From Lobosporangium transversale (taxonomy: Eukaryota > Mortierellomycota > Mortierellomycetes > Mortierellales > Mortierellaceae), in assembly GCF_002105155.1 (NCBI RefSeq), contig NW_019029016.1, forward strand, positions 62,001 through 126,000: a stretch of DNA of 64,000 bases. Direction: 5' to 3'. A program made the translations under genes and the position numbers. Positions 31,258-42,309 of the stretch are shown here, in pieces (positions within the stretch are counted from its first letter, which is position 1; each line of letters starts with the position of its first letter). The notes under the pieces were generated by a model. The model did no database searches and was not told the origin of the DNA. It saw only the letters and a program-made list of their open reading frames with translations.

Positions 31258-32115
31258 CTATAATTTCGTGTCATTAGCTGAGTTGAGTAAAATGGACCCG
31301 GCAAAGACTTTACAACTTGCAAATCTCAGTTCCGGATGCCTAACCCAGTCATCATTTAGAAGTTCGCAAATTGACGTCGTCAGTTCAATGAAATTCAACT
31401 TTTGAAGCAGTGCTGAATATGGTGAGGTCTTGAACAAGCCTTCCAAGCCGACAGGTGGAGTAGGTGAACAATTGCTGCATAAAGTCTTCGTAGGGTTATT
31501 CGGGAGCATGGTTGGGTCGATGAGTGTCGCCAATGGTCTGTCAGTTGGGAGGTCATTGCGGACTGATCTGTGACCAAGAACAACCCATTCTTTCCCAAGC
31601 TCATGATTCTTTAATGTAATCGGGGGAAGCTGGAGATCATCAACAGCAAAAAGTGCTCTTTTCCTTTCGCGCTCTGAACCTCCAATTTGGCTAAGAGCTC
31701 TAAGTACCATTGCTTCGAATCCTCTCTTCCGAGGGATATTCGATGTTTGGGAAGTTGACATTTCTGGCATAGGTAATTTCCCAAAAACAGCTTCCGGTTT
31801 GCCTTGGCTGCCGAGTTCGCCATCATCGTCAATCATTCCTCGACTAAAACATGCATGTTTTTTTACTCCTTTCGTTGAAGTTAAAGCCTTGGGACAAAAA
31901 GGGCATGCAAACACACCGCCAACACGGAAAAGCTGTCGTTTTTCCCGGATCTGTTGGGGATTAATGAACCTAACATTACAGGTCAGATTATAAGATTCCT
32001 TTTGATGATCCTTCAACTTTTTCTTGTTGAGGAATGCTTTAGGGCATTCCTGACATTTCAACGACGCGGGTTCTTCGGAATGCATTCTTGATAAACAAGT
32101 TAAATCAGTAAACAT
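31258..32115 (-). CDS. C2H2-type zinc-finger protein of unknown function
   Basis: 285 aa from the ATG at 32115. Two zinc-finger-like segments: CQECPKAFLNKKKLKDHQ near residue 20 (C-x2-C, one clear His) and CPFCPKALTSTKGVKKHAC near residue 71. A middle region has FEAMVLRALSQIGGSERERK. The C-terminal 50 residues (GLEGLFKTSPYSALLQKLNF, then a conserved acidic/aromatic block) match the C-terminus of the decayed paralog at 46980-47860. It may be a DNA-binding protein carried by a mobile or repeated locus. The gene lies just right of the Tc1 element. No frame damage seen. An upstream exon cannot be excluded. Confidence 0.55.
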   Translation of the reverse strand: MFTDLTCLSRMHSEEPASLKCQECPKAFLNKKKLKDHQKESYNLTCNVRFINPQQIREKRQLFRVGGVFACPFCPKALTSTKGVKKHACFSRGMIDDDGELGSQGKPEAVFGKLPMPEMSTSQTSNIPRKRGFEAMVLRALSQIGGSERERKRALFAVDDLQLPPITLKNHELGKEWVVLGHRSVRNDLPTDRPLATLIDPTMLPNNPTKTLCSNCSPTPPVGLEGLFKTSPYSALLQKLNFIELTTSICELLNDDWVRHPELRFASCKVFAGSILLNSANDTKL

Positions 32116-32462
32116 GAAAGAGTAAAGTGAGTAAGTGAGGGGAGCAAAATCAAAAACAAAAAAAGAAGAGAGTTCTCTGACTCAGTAATGTCCTCACCCT
32201 ACCTCTCCGATTCAGTTGCATATTCATCTTCTCCCTTGGCTTCTACAGCCTTATTATTCTGGATCTTGCACTATTTTAGAGGGTTCACCAGGAATGGTTA
32301 AAAATACAGAACATTTTTACAATATTGGCAATGAAACAACAGTATTATACAATCAATAGAAAAGACAATGATTTGCAAGGAAAAAAAGGAGAGATACAGT
32401 ACAATGTCTGAATATTGCACACACCCGCCCCAGCATGCCCTGCTTGTGCAGCTTCCAATGTT
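32116..32462. other. Spacer between the zinc-finger gene and the inverted repeat
   Basis: No feature recognised. AT-rich. Confidence 0.4.
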
Positions 32463-34050
32463 TTCTTTCTTTAGAAAGTATCGTTATAGATTTAATGGAA
32501 GAATGTCCCTTAATTGAGTTGGCGAGCGTAGCAGGCAGAAATTAGAGTGAAATGTCATCGCTATCGATGGCTAACAAGACCCAAGTAGTGGCAGTTGCCA
32601 TCAGGCCCTTTCGAAGGATGAAGGTCCAAAGGATGATGGTTGCGATTGTGGTCATGTCATCATATGCTCGATTAGACGGGAATGACGCAGCCACTTTCGC
32701 AGCTGCCTAGGGAAAAAGTCCCACTGAGGGTGCTTATATAGAATGAAGAATCGTGGCTGCCAGCTCCAAGGCTTGCAGCCTGAAAGTGACAAGCAGATCG
32801 CGAATATCTTGGGCCGCTGTTGGCTCCTCGTGGATCATACCACGCATGTGTCATTCACGACTTTGATGAGGTCCTTTTAGTGTCATCTAGGCACTTCGTG
32901 GTATTGGCCACTACGCACTTCTTGGTGCCTCTATGTGAAGGCTTCACTAATATCCGGGGGCTATGCAAGGTAGAGAACAAGAAAAGGTTAGTGTCAAGGA
33001 AACAGCATAAAGCAAGCAGGCATATATTTCCATCATCCTTGCTGCAAAGCTATCTTACCTGGCCAGCAGCTGCTGCCAAAAGTCACTTGAGCATGAGTGT
33101 GCGTATGGCAAATAATAAAGAAGAGGCCCAATAAAGCCATCCTAATGTCATAGCATTATATAAACCCATCCGAAAGGTTAGTTGTTAACAGATCTAAAAA
33201 AAAGCCAAATATGTTAGAACCACTATGGTTTTTAGCGTTAACTGACTTAAATATACTATGTATTAGCTGCTCTGCTTATCCAGGCTCATTGATGGAATAC
33301 ACTTGATACCGATAATTTTCTCTTTGAAAGAACGCATTGTTGCTGAAGTACAAAATACTTGATAGTTTATGAGATGCGAGAGATGCTTCACAAGGGTCAG
33401 GATATACATACTACATACCACATGTATCAAAGAAGTGAGGGAAGCCGTTGAGTAAGAAAGTCGGATGGCAAAGGATAGTAGAGGATTAAGAAGAGAGACA
33501 GGTTCTGAGCATGCTATACATCAACTTGGTGATTGCACGTGGCTGATTAGAAGCCATCATTGTATTTAGCACGTGACTCGTTCTGTTTATCCTGGCATGA
33601 CGCGAAAATAAAATACTCATGCCACTTTCTTCATTCGCTCACCATTCCACTCGCTTCTCTTTTACACAACAGGAAGCCGCCATCGGCATTGGAAAAGTGC
33701 GACGAATTGAAGTTCAAATGCAAGGTAAGAGGTAATGGTAGTGTTCTTATTATGAGCCGAAGTACGGCGTGTTTGTACGGATTTTGGGGCAGGGTGGAAA
33801 GGATGCGAGCAAGAGAGTCCTTTTCGTAGGGCTTTTCCCCCTGGAGTCCACTTCTCGTTGGGACCAGCTGTTGATCCATATCGCTTCAGTCGGTCGGATT
33901 CGGGGCTGTTGCTGTTGGTTGCTCCTTGGGTACGCATATGGTCTATTGCTCCGCGCTAGACTGTCCATTGCTATTACCTCTCCACAAGTCTTTTTTAGGC
34001 TTTTGGTGGCGCTGCAATCGATGCTGCTCATCTTTCTTTTTTTTTTATTA
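32463..34050 (+). repeat. Large inverted repeat, left arm
   Basis: Reverse complement of 39912-41108. Alignment runs from TTTAGAAAGTA at about 32470 to ATCGATGCTGCTCATCTTT at about 34033, with an extra 400 bp (about 33564-33970) absent from the right arm. The core, about 32582-33226, looks identical to the other arm, while the flanks differ at many positions. Confidence 0.85.
32820..33134 (+). CDS. ORF in inverted-repeat core, probably not a gene
   Basis: A 104-codon ORF present identically in both arms (other copy 40440-40754, minus). The predicted protein starts MAPRGSYHACVIHDFDEVLL and resembles nothing I recognise. Identity is explained by the identical DNA core rather than coding constraint. 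Listed for completeness. Confidence 0.15.
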   Translation: MAPRGSYHACVIHDFDEVLLVSSRHFVVLATTHFLVPLCEGFTNIRGLCKVENKKRLVSRKQHKASRHIFPSSLLQSYLTWPAAAAKSHLSMSVRMANNKEEAQ

Positions 34051-35426
34051 AAAGAAAGCGAGATGGATGGCTATGGTGATACATAAGTCTATACTAACTG
34101 CGGTTATTCCCATCACTGGATGATTGGGACCACCATTTTATGGGTTAATAGCATCAAGGAAGTTGTACGGTTGTACTTTGGCTCCAGTTCACTAACCATT
34201 ACCCTAATTTTTCCCTCCCCTCCTCTATCCAGTTTTAGGTAATGTATAGGTGAGCAAGTGCCACAGAGCAGATAACTACTACTATTCACCAGTTATATAG
34301 ATGGCAAGACAGGGAAATATCAAGTTTTCTTATCCCATTGTTGTATAGAGATACAACAGCTGAGGCACACAAGGATGATGCAGATGGTAACAGGAGTTGG
34401 GAGGGCGATGAGTGGGAATGTTGACTCGATATTAGCTAGGTGTATCGTGATAATGGAGATGTCAGTAGCTGCAAATACAGCAAGATGGGTAGACTCGTAG
34501 CAGATAAACAAATAAGCTAGATAAAGTTATGAAAATAAAAAGACGGGTCTGGATTTTCCAGAGGCGATAAGTCTTACTGAGGTAATGAGTGTGGTTTAAT
34601 CGGTATGTCTCTTTGTACATTCATGATTCTTGTCCCATGCATTGAACAATTATTTGTCCGGTTGGGTACCACAGATGAGGTCGAAGGTGTCCCATTAAAT
34701 AAAACACAGACATAGAAGATGGAAGACACCAAAGATTAGTTTGTCTCTATGCCGGCTTCCAACTCCTGCACTTTCTGTACATCTTAGAAACATTCTCAAA
34801 GAGAACGGAAAAAACAAAATTGATTGATTGATTGATTTTTCAAGTGCAATGCATTGATACAGTATGATAATTCTGATCACATCAATAGTTCAAGAGACGC
34901 TACTTTTTATGAATCTAGTTCTGCAATAATCGCTTTTAACCATGTCTTCAGCCATGTTACGACTGGTCATAGTCGATGTAGCATTTCCATTCCCAAGGAA
35001 AACCATCTTTAAGTTCTTTCAGCCGGAGGATGCAAATGAACAGTATCCTTGAGTAATAGCAAGGCCGGTTAAATATCCAACAAATGAAAAAAATAATAGT
35101 TGACGTATCCTTTAAAATTCATTATTCTCTCATCATCAATCCAATGGTAGAACAAAATTTTCCAGCAATATTATTAAAGAATTTCGTGGCAGAACTGCTT
35201 CCACCTCCGCGAGCAACGGCAACCTGTCATGCTCTGAGTGGTTGTAAGACAATCGAGAAGTGCGCTGCGATTCAACATGGATGAACAACCGACTCCATTC
35301 CTTTAAACGCTGATGGCAACAGGTATGCCTGGTTTCTTTTTTTTTGTGTCAATGGCACCCTGTCACTTGTTCTGAAAAAGAAAAATAAAAATAGTGAGCT
35401 CTATATGACTAAGTCCTTCATTCTTA
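34051..35426. other. Interior of the inverted repeat without a supported gene
   Basis: Only scattered exon-like pieces, for example 34942-35052 (+) reading SSAMLRLVIVDVAFPFPRK. No assembled gene. Confidence 0.35.
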
Positions 35427-36079
35427 TTGTATAGAGTCGAACTTCTACGCATTGTGTTCTATCTTATCAAGGCCCTAGATGTCATCACAGAAATGCCACA
35501 GTTTTATGACTGCAACAGCAAAGCCATCATCCTTTTGCCTATATCAAAAAAAGTGAGCAAACCTAACCTCTTCTCAAGATGTTCTGGTGTCATTATCAAT
35601 CCTTCAACCAATCGCTTACTATCCACGACAAGGCACAAACTGAGATGATCAAGACTGGCCTTAAGCAAATTAAAGGGCTGCTGCGAGAGGTCAAAGGAAA
35701 GCACTCAGAGATGGTTAAATTGCCACTGGAAGTTAATGAGAAGGACGATAAAATGTTTGAAATGCAAAATCAAGCCCTCGGCAGACGTTCTATCCTTCAA
35801 ACTCATGCTAATGCTTTCATTGTCCGAAACTTTGAACTTCATGAATATCCAATCATTCAACTCTTTGTCATTTTGCCGGTCGATGCCGCCAAGTGGGATC
35901 CAAGACAACTCTTGAGGAACAAGTTCCGCCTTCGTTTCCTCTGTGAGTGTGGGGATCACACTGCAAAGACAAGCAAGGGCATTCAGAACCAAATCCATGT
36001 TGCCATACATGATGGATATGAAATCCAAAGCAACACAGAGTCCTTTCATCCGAGGCGCTCAAAGCTAATAGGACTTTGA
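35427..36079 (+). pseudogene. Fragment of a Mortierella-type protein family (ELHEYP module)
   Basis: Two overlapping frames. The first (35427-35648) reads IKALDVITEMPQFYDCNSKA. The second (35579-36079) reads a helical linker IKTGLKQIKGLLREVKGK followed by NFELHEYPIIQLFVILPVD, FRLRFLCECGDHT and IHVAIHDGYEI. I recognise the series HEYPIPRLF, FRLYFLCECG and HLAKHEGYD from large repeat-rich proteins of unknown function expanded in Mortierellomycotina and relatives. The copy stops shortly after the last motif and lacks the rest of the protein. A frameshift near 35580 separates the two parts. Confidence 0.5.
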
Positions 36080-37715
36080 CTCTCTATATATAAGGTAATC
36101 TCAATTGATAAGTAGCTGTAAAGCCCTAGTGCTATAATGCATTTAGTATTGACTGACCAACTTTGAACTATAATCTATCGATTGGATGGGCCATTGAAAT
36201 AATACAGAGGTATCGTCCGCATACATTCTCTCCAAATAAATTAAAACTTGTAATTATCTGACCGTGTAATCACCACTCATTTCTACGATGCGCGATATGT
36301 GATATTCTGGCAGTTTGCTGTATATTTTAGTATAAAACCGCCTTTTATCACCTTGACCCCTAGCTTGAGTCCATTTCATATTTTCACTCTGTATCTTATT
36401 TTTCATGTAATCCGTACCACCTCCTATAATAAAGCCTTCCACACCATTTTCACTCCCGAATGTGAAAATGAGCCCATTTTTTATCGTGTTTCCAAGTATC
36501 TTTACGAATGCTCCTTAACCACGTAAATCCAGAACTGGACAATCACTTGTGCGCGTTGCTCTTCAGGTGCCATTATCCCAACTTCGAATGAGGAGCATTA
36601 TGGCAGATTATGTGAGCTTTATCGGAGGGTACTTCATGCTTGACTTTATTAAATAAGAAAGGAAAGAAGACAAAAAGGTTCATCATAAACAAAACGAGTT
36701 TTCAAGTATTTTCTGAACACGAGCTACTCTTTGCCCATCACAAATGAGATGTTTCTTGGCTTACTTCAAATAAAAAAAAATAAAAAAAATGGCAAGCTGG
36801 AGCGTTCCCAGATGAAAAAGGATATTTAGGGGCATTGCGTTCGTTTTGTTCGTGGGGGAGGAGTGGGCGGCAGGTGGATAGCATCGATTTTTTATTCCTA
36901 CAGGTGAAATGAGCTAGTAACAGTCGCTGTAAAGTGTTCATGAAACTTGAAGGCAATCTGAAATTTTTTACAACTCATATGTTAGAGTCCTCGCTCTGCC
37001 GTGAGGGAAAGGAAAAACAGGCTATGTGAACTTCGCCCATTTTCCCCAACTATCAATAATATACTATGCAGGCTGTTGAGTGTACATTAGAAAAAAAAAG
37101 GAAGAAAAAAAAAAAGAAAGAAAGAAAGTGGACACAGAAGTCAGTGACGTAAAGGCCGAATAAGATTAAAGTAGGTAGTTTATTTGAAGGATTTCGGTTT
37201 TTTTTATTCAGACTCGGCCACGGTTAGCCCACCTCAAGGCTACAATGATTAGATTTTGATGCGTATTCCGTGCATCACTCAACCACATTCGATTTTGTAG
37301 GCTTGCTCAACGCGTTTTTTTTCTGAATAATTTGTTCTTCAGCCTGACACACTCAATCATTTTGAAAAAAAAAAAAAAAAAAAAAAAAGCAATCTCCAAT
37401 CTCAATCCAGCCCACTTTTCCTCCCAATAATTAACCATTTCGACCTTTTTGAAGAGAGCATGCCCCCTCCCCGTTAGCGTTTCGAACATACAACGGTCCC
37501 TTGCATGCTTTCTCTTATCCTCTTTCTTTATCTTATTTTACGTGTTTTTTTTTATTTTTTTATTTTTTTATTTTTTGATATTCTTGAGCTTTGGTCATAT
37601 ACGCAACAAAATACGCTAATGATTATACTCTGCCCCTTTAATTGAGTTGTCGGATACCTTCTGCATTTTGAGAGGATATCTATTACTGTCCAAGCGAACA
37701 AAAGTACTAAAATAA
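36080..37715. other. AT-rich interior DNA, no gene seen
   Basis: No supported feature except homopolymer and GAAA runs (37090-37128; A-tract 37364-37387). Confidence 0.45.
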
Positions 37716-37930
37716 AGAATTACGAGCCGGAGACCGTGGCGAAGCCACGGTCGGCTCTTGCCTCTTTAGAAAATTTAATGCTTAGCCTCGTAAGACAACA
37801 AAAAAAACATTGTCTGCAGCAGCAAAGGTTTATATTTTGACATAGGAATGAAGACAATAAATCGCGTAGGCCTTTAGCCTTTTACTACTGTAAAAATTAT
37901 GTGTAAATTGCATGTTTTTTTTATTACAAA
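37716..37930 (-). mobile_element. Helitron-type 3' terminal fragment, copy 3
   Basis: Same sequence as the terminal regions at 53045 and 53686: hairpin GACCGTGGCGAAGCCACGGTC at 37731-37751, followed by GGCTCTTGCCTC, a TTTAATGCTTAGCCTCGT segment and about 150 bp similar to 53130-53260. No helicase sequence accompanies it. Confidence 0.6.
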
Positions 37931-37936
37931 ACTAAA

Positions 37937-38112
37937 ATACGATCGTATTGATTTTAGTATCAAGTGCCCAGTATGGCATACTAGTACTGCGTACCAAAGT
38001 AACAAAAATGCTGTCATGAAAGAAGATTTAGTATCACTTTCTATGGGTTTTTGCGGCTCGGTTTTTGTGTTAGTATCACTTGCATCTTTATTTATGAATG
38101 TCTAGTATCACT
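37937..38112 (+). mobile_element. MITE-like AGTAT-rich element, copy 2
   Basis: Matches the reverse complement of 28983-29168. A third partial relative lies at about 38390-38480 (AATACTAAAATCTGCAACTT and on). Noncoding. Confidence 0.55.
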
Positions 38113-38720
38113 TCATTAAAAAAAAGGGCGCTCGGGACGAGGGTGAAATTAATATTAATATGCATTTATGAGATCCATCTCTGCAATGCTCCCAGAGTGC
38201 CTAGCACTCCATATACGCATATCCGCGTTCTCAGGAACCATAGAGACCAGATGGTCTGTACGACAGGTTTTGTGAAGAGGGATGGTGAGTTTGGATACTT
38301 TGCAGCTGTGGAAGGGGGATTGTATAATAGTCGACCACCTTTCCCGTGACATGCATCCAAAGAATGGCAAAAAAAATCGGTATGTACTGAAGCAATACTA
38401 AAATCTGCAACTTTAGTACTCAACTCTAGTATTAGTACTAGTATGTCATACTAGTCCTGAAATACTAGAATCTGTACACTCTTATTTAATACTTTTGACA
38501 GTGGGATACACTTTTCTTCCGCCAGCCAAATTAAGAGTGGGTGTGAATTGCCCTTACCTTTCACATGATATGCATATTTGAGAGACCAAGGCCATGAAGA
38601 AATGCATCCAGCCCTTCCTCGCCCTTTGTCTCTTCTCTCTTCTTTTCTGTTTCGCCATCCTACCTGACCTCAGCCAGAAAAGTATCTCTTTCAGCTTCTA
38701 CACACATCTCCATATTTGCA
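38113..38720. other. Spacer with a partial MITE, upstream of the coiled-coil gene
   Basis: No gene supported. The partial MITE relative is at 38390-38480. Confidence 0.4.
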
Positions 38721-39914
38721 ATGTCAGACACAGAAGGGACAGAAGTAATCATCAAGAACGAGAGATGGCATCGATATACCGTTGGTCTGGAGACGGCGGC
38801 AAAAGAATGTTATATATTTACTATCGCGATTAGGCCACAAGAGAATCAAGAGGGGAAAATGGTGTACCATTGTTGCTGTCAGACACCATTGTCTCGGACC
38901 TGTTCATTAAGGAGGCACATCCGGGGCTGCAACTTTCTTATATCAATTTTTCATAATATATTGTTTACAAAGGAAGATTACCAGGCCAAATATTGCGAAA
39001 TAAAGCTCACCGGGGCTCAAATAACATCCACCGACCCTTCTGCCACTTTCGCTTTTCCTATCATAAGTACCACTCTTATGACTCCCACGCCCCCCCCACG
39101 ACTAGCACCACGTGCACAACTCCCACGACTCCCGCGACCTCTACCACATACACGACTCCTACCGCTCTCACTCCTTTCATCACTTCCACCGCTCTTACAC
39201 CTTTTCCCTCTTTCACCAGGCACGTCGACTTGGAAATTTCTACTGTACGAAGACATATTGATATACTTATTGCCCACGCGGCTAAACGAGCCGAGGAGAA
39301 GGAGGTGAAAGGCAGCGCACTGATGCGATAGAGATGCATGTTGGTACGTTAGAGAGGAACACTGATGCGATAAAGTTGCACGCTGCTGCGATGGAGGAGC
39401 GCACTGATGCGATAGAGAAGCGCACTAATGTGATAGAGATGCGCGCTGCTGCGATAGAGAGGAACAATGAATTGATAGCGATGTACCTTGGTACGATAGA
39501 GAGGGGGATGCGAAATGATAGTAAAGGTAATCTTGAATTGTTGTTTTTTGTTAATTTTTATAATACCTTTCATACTGATAAATATCAACTAGAACATAGA
39601 ACGGAGATAGATACCATTAAGCAGGAGTGCACCACTCTAAGGCACGATGTGGATGCTCTGTATAGCCATATCGACGTTGCGCAAAATGATAGAGAAGGTA
39701 ACTTTGGATTGAATACGCGTACGTCAACCTGTTTTATTATTATTATCTTTATTAATGATAATGTTGACAACATCAACTAGTGCACAGAAAGAAGCTGGAT
39801 ACCATGGACCAAGAGCTTTTCATCTACAAAAATAATGTCGAGCATCTGTACAGATCTCTTAGTATGGTTCCACCGACTATGTATGAACAGACATCCGCCA
39901 GTTCTCTATTATAA
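38721..39914 (+). pseudogene. Spliced zinc/coiled-coil protein gene inside the inverted repeat, frameshifted
   Basis: The start at 38721 gives MSDTEGTEVIIKNERWHRYT, then a Cys-rich segment (YHCCCQTPLSRTCSLRRHIR) with possible metal ligands. A C-run near 39090 appears to shift frame into a Thr-rich linker and VDLEISTVRRHIDILIAHAA. A further shift near 39315 enters a coiled coil of 14-residue repeats. Exons 39334(or upstream)-39526, 39593-39697 and 39781-39914 join in frame with GT-AG introns and continue as heptads (HRTEIDTIKQECTTLRHDVD; KLDTMDQELFIYKNNVEHLY). The stop is at 39912. Unknown function; perhaps a protein of the inverted-repeat element. Confidence 0.45.
39319..39507 (+). repeat. 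42-bp coding minisatellite (14-residue coiled-coil repeat)
   Basis: Units at 39319, 39361, 39403 (half unit, 21 bp), 39424 and 39466, each near ACTGATGCGATAGAGATGC and on. Translated units: TDAIEMHVGTLERN, TDAIKLHAAAMEER, TNVIEMRAAAIERN. Two heptads per unit, so expansion preserves the coiled-coil register. Confidence 0.8.
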
Positions 39915-41108
39915 GAATAAAGATGAGCAGCATCGATTGCAGCGCCACCAAAAGTCTAAAAAAGACTTGTGGAGAGGTAACACATGTACAATGATGGCTT
40001 CTAATCAGCCACGTGCAATCACCAAGTTGATGTACAGGTCGAGCATTGCAAATAAAATCACCCTTGCATGCTCAGAACCTGTCTCTCTTCTTCATCCTCC
40101 ACTATCCTTTACCATCCGGCTTTCTTACTCAACGGTTTTCTTCACCTCTTTGCTGCATGTGGTATGTATATATATGCTGACCCTTATGAGGCATCTCCTG
40201 CGCCTCATAAATTCTCAAGCATTTTGTATTTCAGCGGCAAAGCATTCCTTCAAAGAGAAAATTATCGATATCAAGTGTATTTCATCAATGAGCCTGAATA
40301 AGCAGAGCAACTGATACATATATTTAAATCAGTTAACACTAAAGACCATAGTGGTTCTAACATATTTGGCTTTTTTTTAGATCTGTTAACAACTAACCTT
40401 TCGGATGGGTTTATATAATGCTATGACATTAGGATGGCTTTATTGGGCCTCTTCTTTATTATTTGCCATACGCACACTCATGCTCAAGTGACTTTTGGCA
40501 GCAGCTGCTGGCCAGGTAAGATAGCTTTGCAGCAAGGATGATGGAAATATATGCCTGCTTGCTTTATGCTGTTTCCTTGACACTAACCTTTTCTTGTTCT
40601 CTACCTTGCATAGCCCCCGGATATTAGTGAAGCCTTCACATAGAGGCACCAAGAAGTGCGTAGTGGCCAATACCACGAAGTGCCTAGATGACACTAAAAG
40701 GACCTCATCAAAGTCGTGAATGACACATGCGTGGTATGATCCACGAGGAGCCAACAGCGGCCCAAGATATTCGCGATCTGCTTGTCACTTTCAGGCTGCA
40801 AGCCTTGGAGCTGGCAGCCACGATTCTTCATTCTATATAAGCACCCTCAGTGGGACTTTTTCCCTAGGCAGCTGCGAAAGTGGCTGCGTCATTCCCGTCT
40901 AATCGAGCATATGATGACATGACCACAATCGCAACCATCATCCTTTGGACCTTCATCCTTCGAAAGGGCCTGATGGCAACTGCCACTACTTGGATCTTGT
41001 TAGCCATCGATAGCGATGATATTTCACTCTAGTTTCTGCCTGCTACGCTCGTCAACCCGCTAAAGGAACATTCTTCCATTGAACCTATAACGGTACTTTC
41101 TAAAGAAT
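39912..41108 (-). repeat. Large inverted repeat, right arm
   Basis: Reverse complement of 32463-34050 minus its 400-bp extra segment. It begins at the last codon of the coiled-coil gene. The ORF at 40440-40754 (minus) is the twin of 32820-33134. Confidence 0.85.
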
Positions 41109-41139
41109 GAAAGTGTCGGATGACTTCTGGTATATGTAC

Positions 41140-41237
41140 CAGTGCTCCTATTCGAACTGAAACTTTGTCAATTATGATGTTTCAGATTAAAATAATAAAT
41201 ATCAATTGACAAAGTTTCAGTTCGAATAGGAGCACTG
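41140..41237. mobile_element. hAT-type MITE, 98 bp
   Basis: Perfect or near-perfect terminal inverted repeats of about 33 bp starting CAGTGCTCCTATTCGAACTG, flanked by 8-bp direct repeats ATATGTAC at 41132-41139 and 41238-41245. CAGTG-type ends with 8-bp duplications are characteristic of hAT elements. Confidence 0.88.
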
Positions 41238-41245
41238 ATATGTAC

Positions 41246-41934
41246 AAGCAAGTAGTATTATGAAAATGTTGTGTGTTTTCCCCCACCCCTGCTGGTTAAA
41301 ATGTTTTAGTAAGAGCCAAAATAGAGTGGTTCAAAGTATATCAACATGTCTGGTTAAAGACTTACAGAGCTATAAAGCAACATGTAAGGAGCAGAAAGGA
41401 TCCACATTGATCTTTGTAGAATATAAATGTAGTTGGACAAGTCTTTGGCACGCCAGCCGAAAAGTAATTTTTGGTCTATTGCGCTATAGCCTTGCCAGGT
41501 GTGCGGCTCATAGTTGCTCTGGTTCCTTGCGATCCGCTGAAGATGTCAACACATAAAATATAAATAAATAAAAAAAATATCTGCATAAGAGATTAGGGTC
41601 ACTCTGACTTTCCCTTTCTGTCTATTTTTTTTTTTTTTTTTTTTTATTGTAGATTAAACCAATCGCACACATCAATTGGCCGAGAGAAAGGGCGAAGCTC
41701 AAGTCGTTTGGGTTTTACTTTGCCCATAGCAAAGCAAGAACTCTGGTGCGTGAGCAATAAAACGAGCGCTTTACAGTCAGTACACTGAATCACCTCGCCA
41801 ATCGAAAACCTGTGACCTATGCACCGAAAGTCCCCCATGAAATACCTGTTGTCAAACTTCCTTTTTAGATATATATATTGGTTTGCAATCTTTGATGATT
41901 AGCTTTGCGGTTTTATCGAAGATTAGGCGAGCTA
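41246..41934. other. Spacer left of DIRS B2
   Basis: No gene supported. T-tract at 41625-41645. Confidence 0.4.
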
Positions 41935-42127
41935 ATGGTCTACTGAATGGTCTACGAAGGACGACCTATTCACATTGTCATAGGTACCATGGACGTATGT
42001 GTGTCACCTTTCTTCATTGAAAATCCGACGAGAAATAAAGAAAAATAAACTAAATAAAAAGATCCCTCTGCCCTGCAACTCTGATCTACATCTACTTCTC
42101 GAGCCAAAAAGGGGTGGTGTGGGTGGG

Positions 42128-42218
42128 ACATACGTCCATGGTACCTATGACAATGTGAATAGGTCGTCCTTCGTAGACCATTCAGTAGACCATTGTCTAC
42201 GGTACCATGTCCGTATGT
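42128..42218. repeat. Internal complementary region of DIRS B2
   Basis: Same sequence as 2451-2541 in B1. Confidence 0.85.
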
Positions 42219-42309
42219 GGCTCCAGAGGGATCGCCAAAGAGAACTAAACTAAAACAAAACTAAAACTAAAAGAAAACTGAACGAAATGAACAACTAACT
42301 AAAGAAAAT

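Noticed and set aside
32820-33134. Identical ORFs in the two inverted arms as a conserved gene
   Set aside because: The whole surrounding DNA is identical, so coding constraint is not shown. No domain, and composition is not protein-like.
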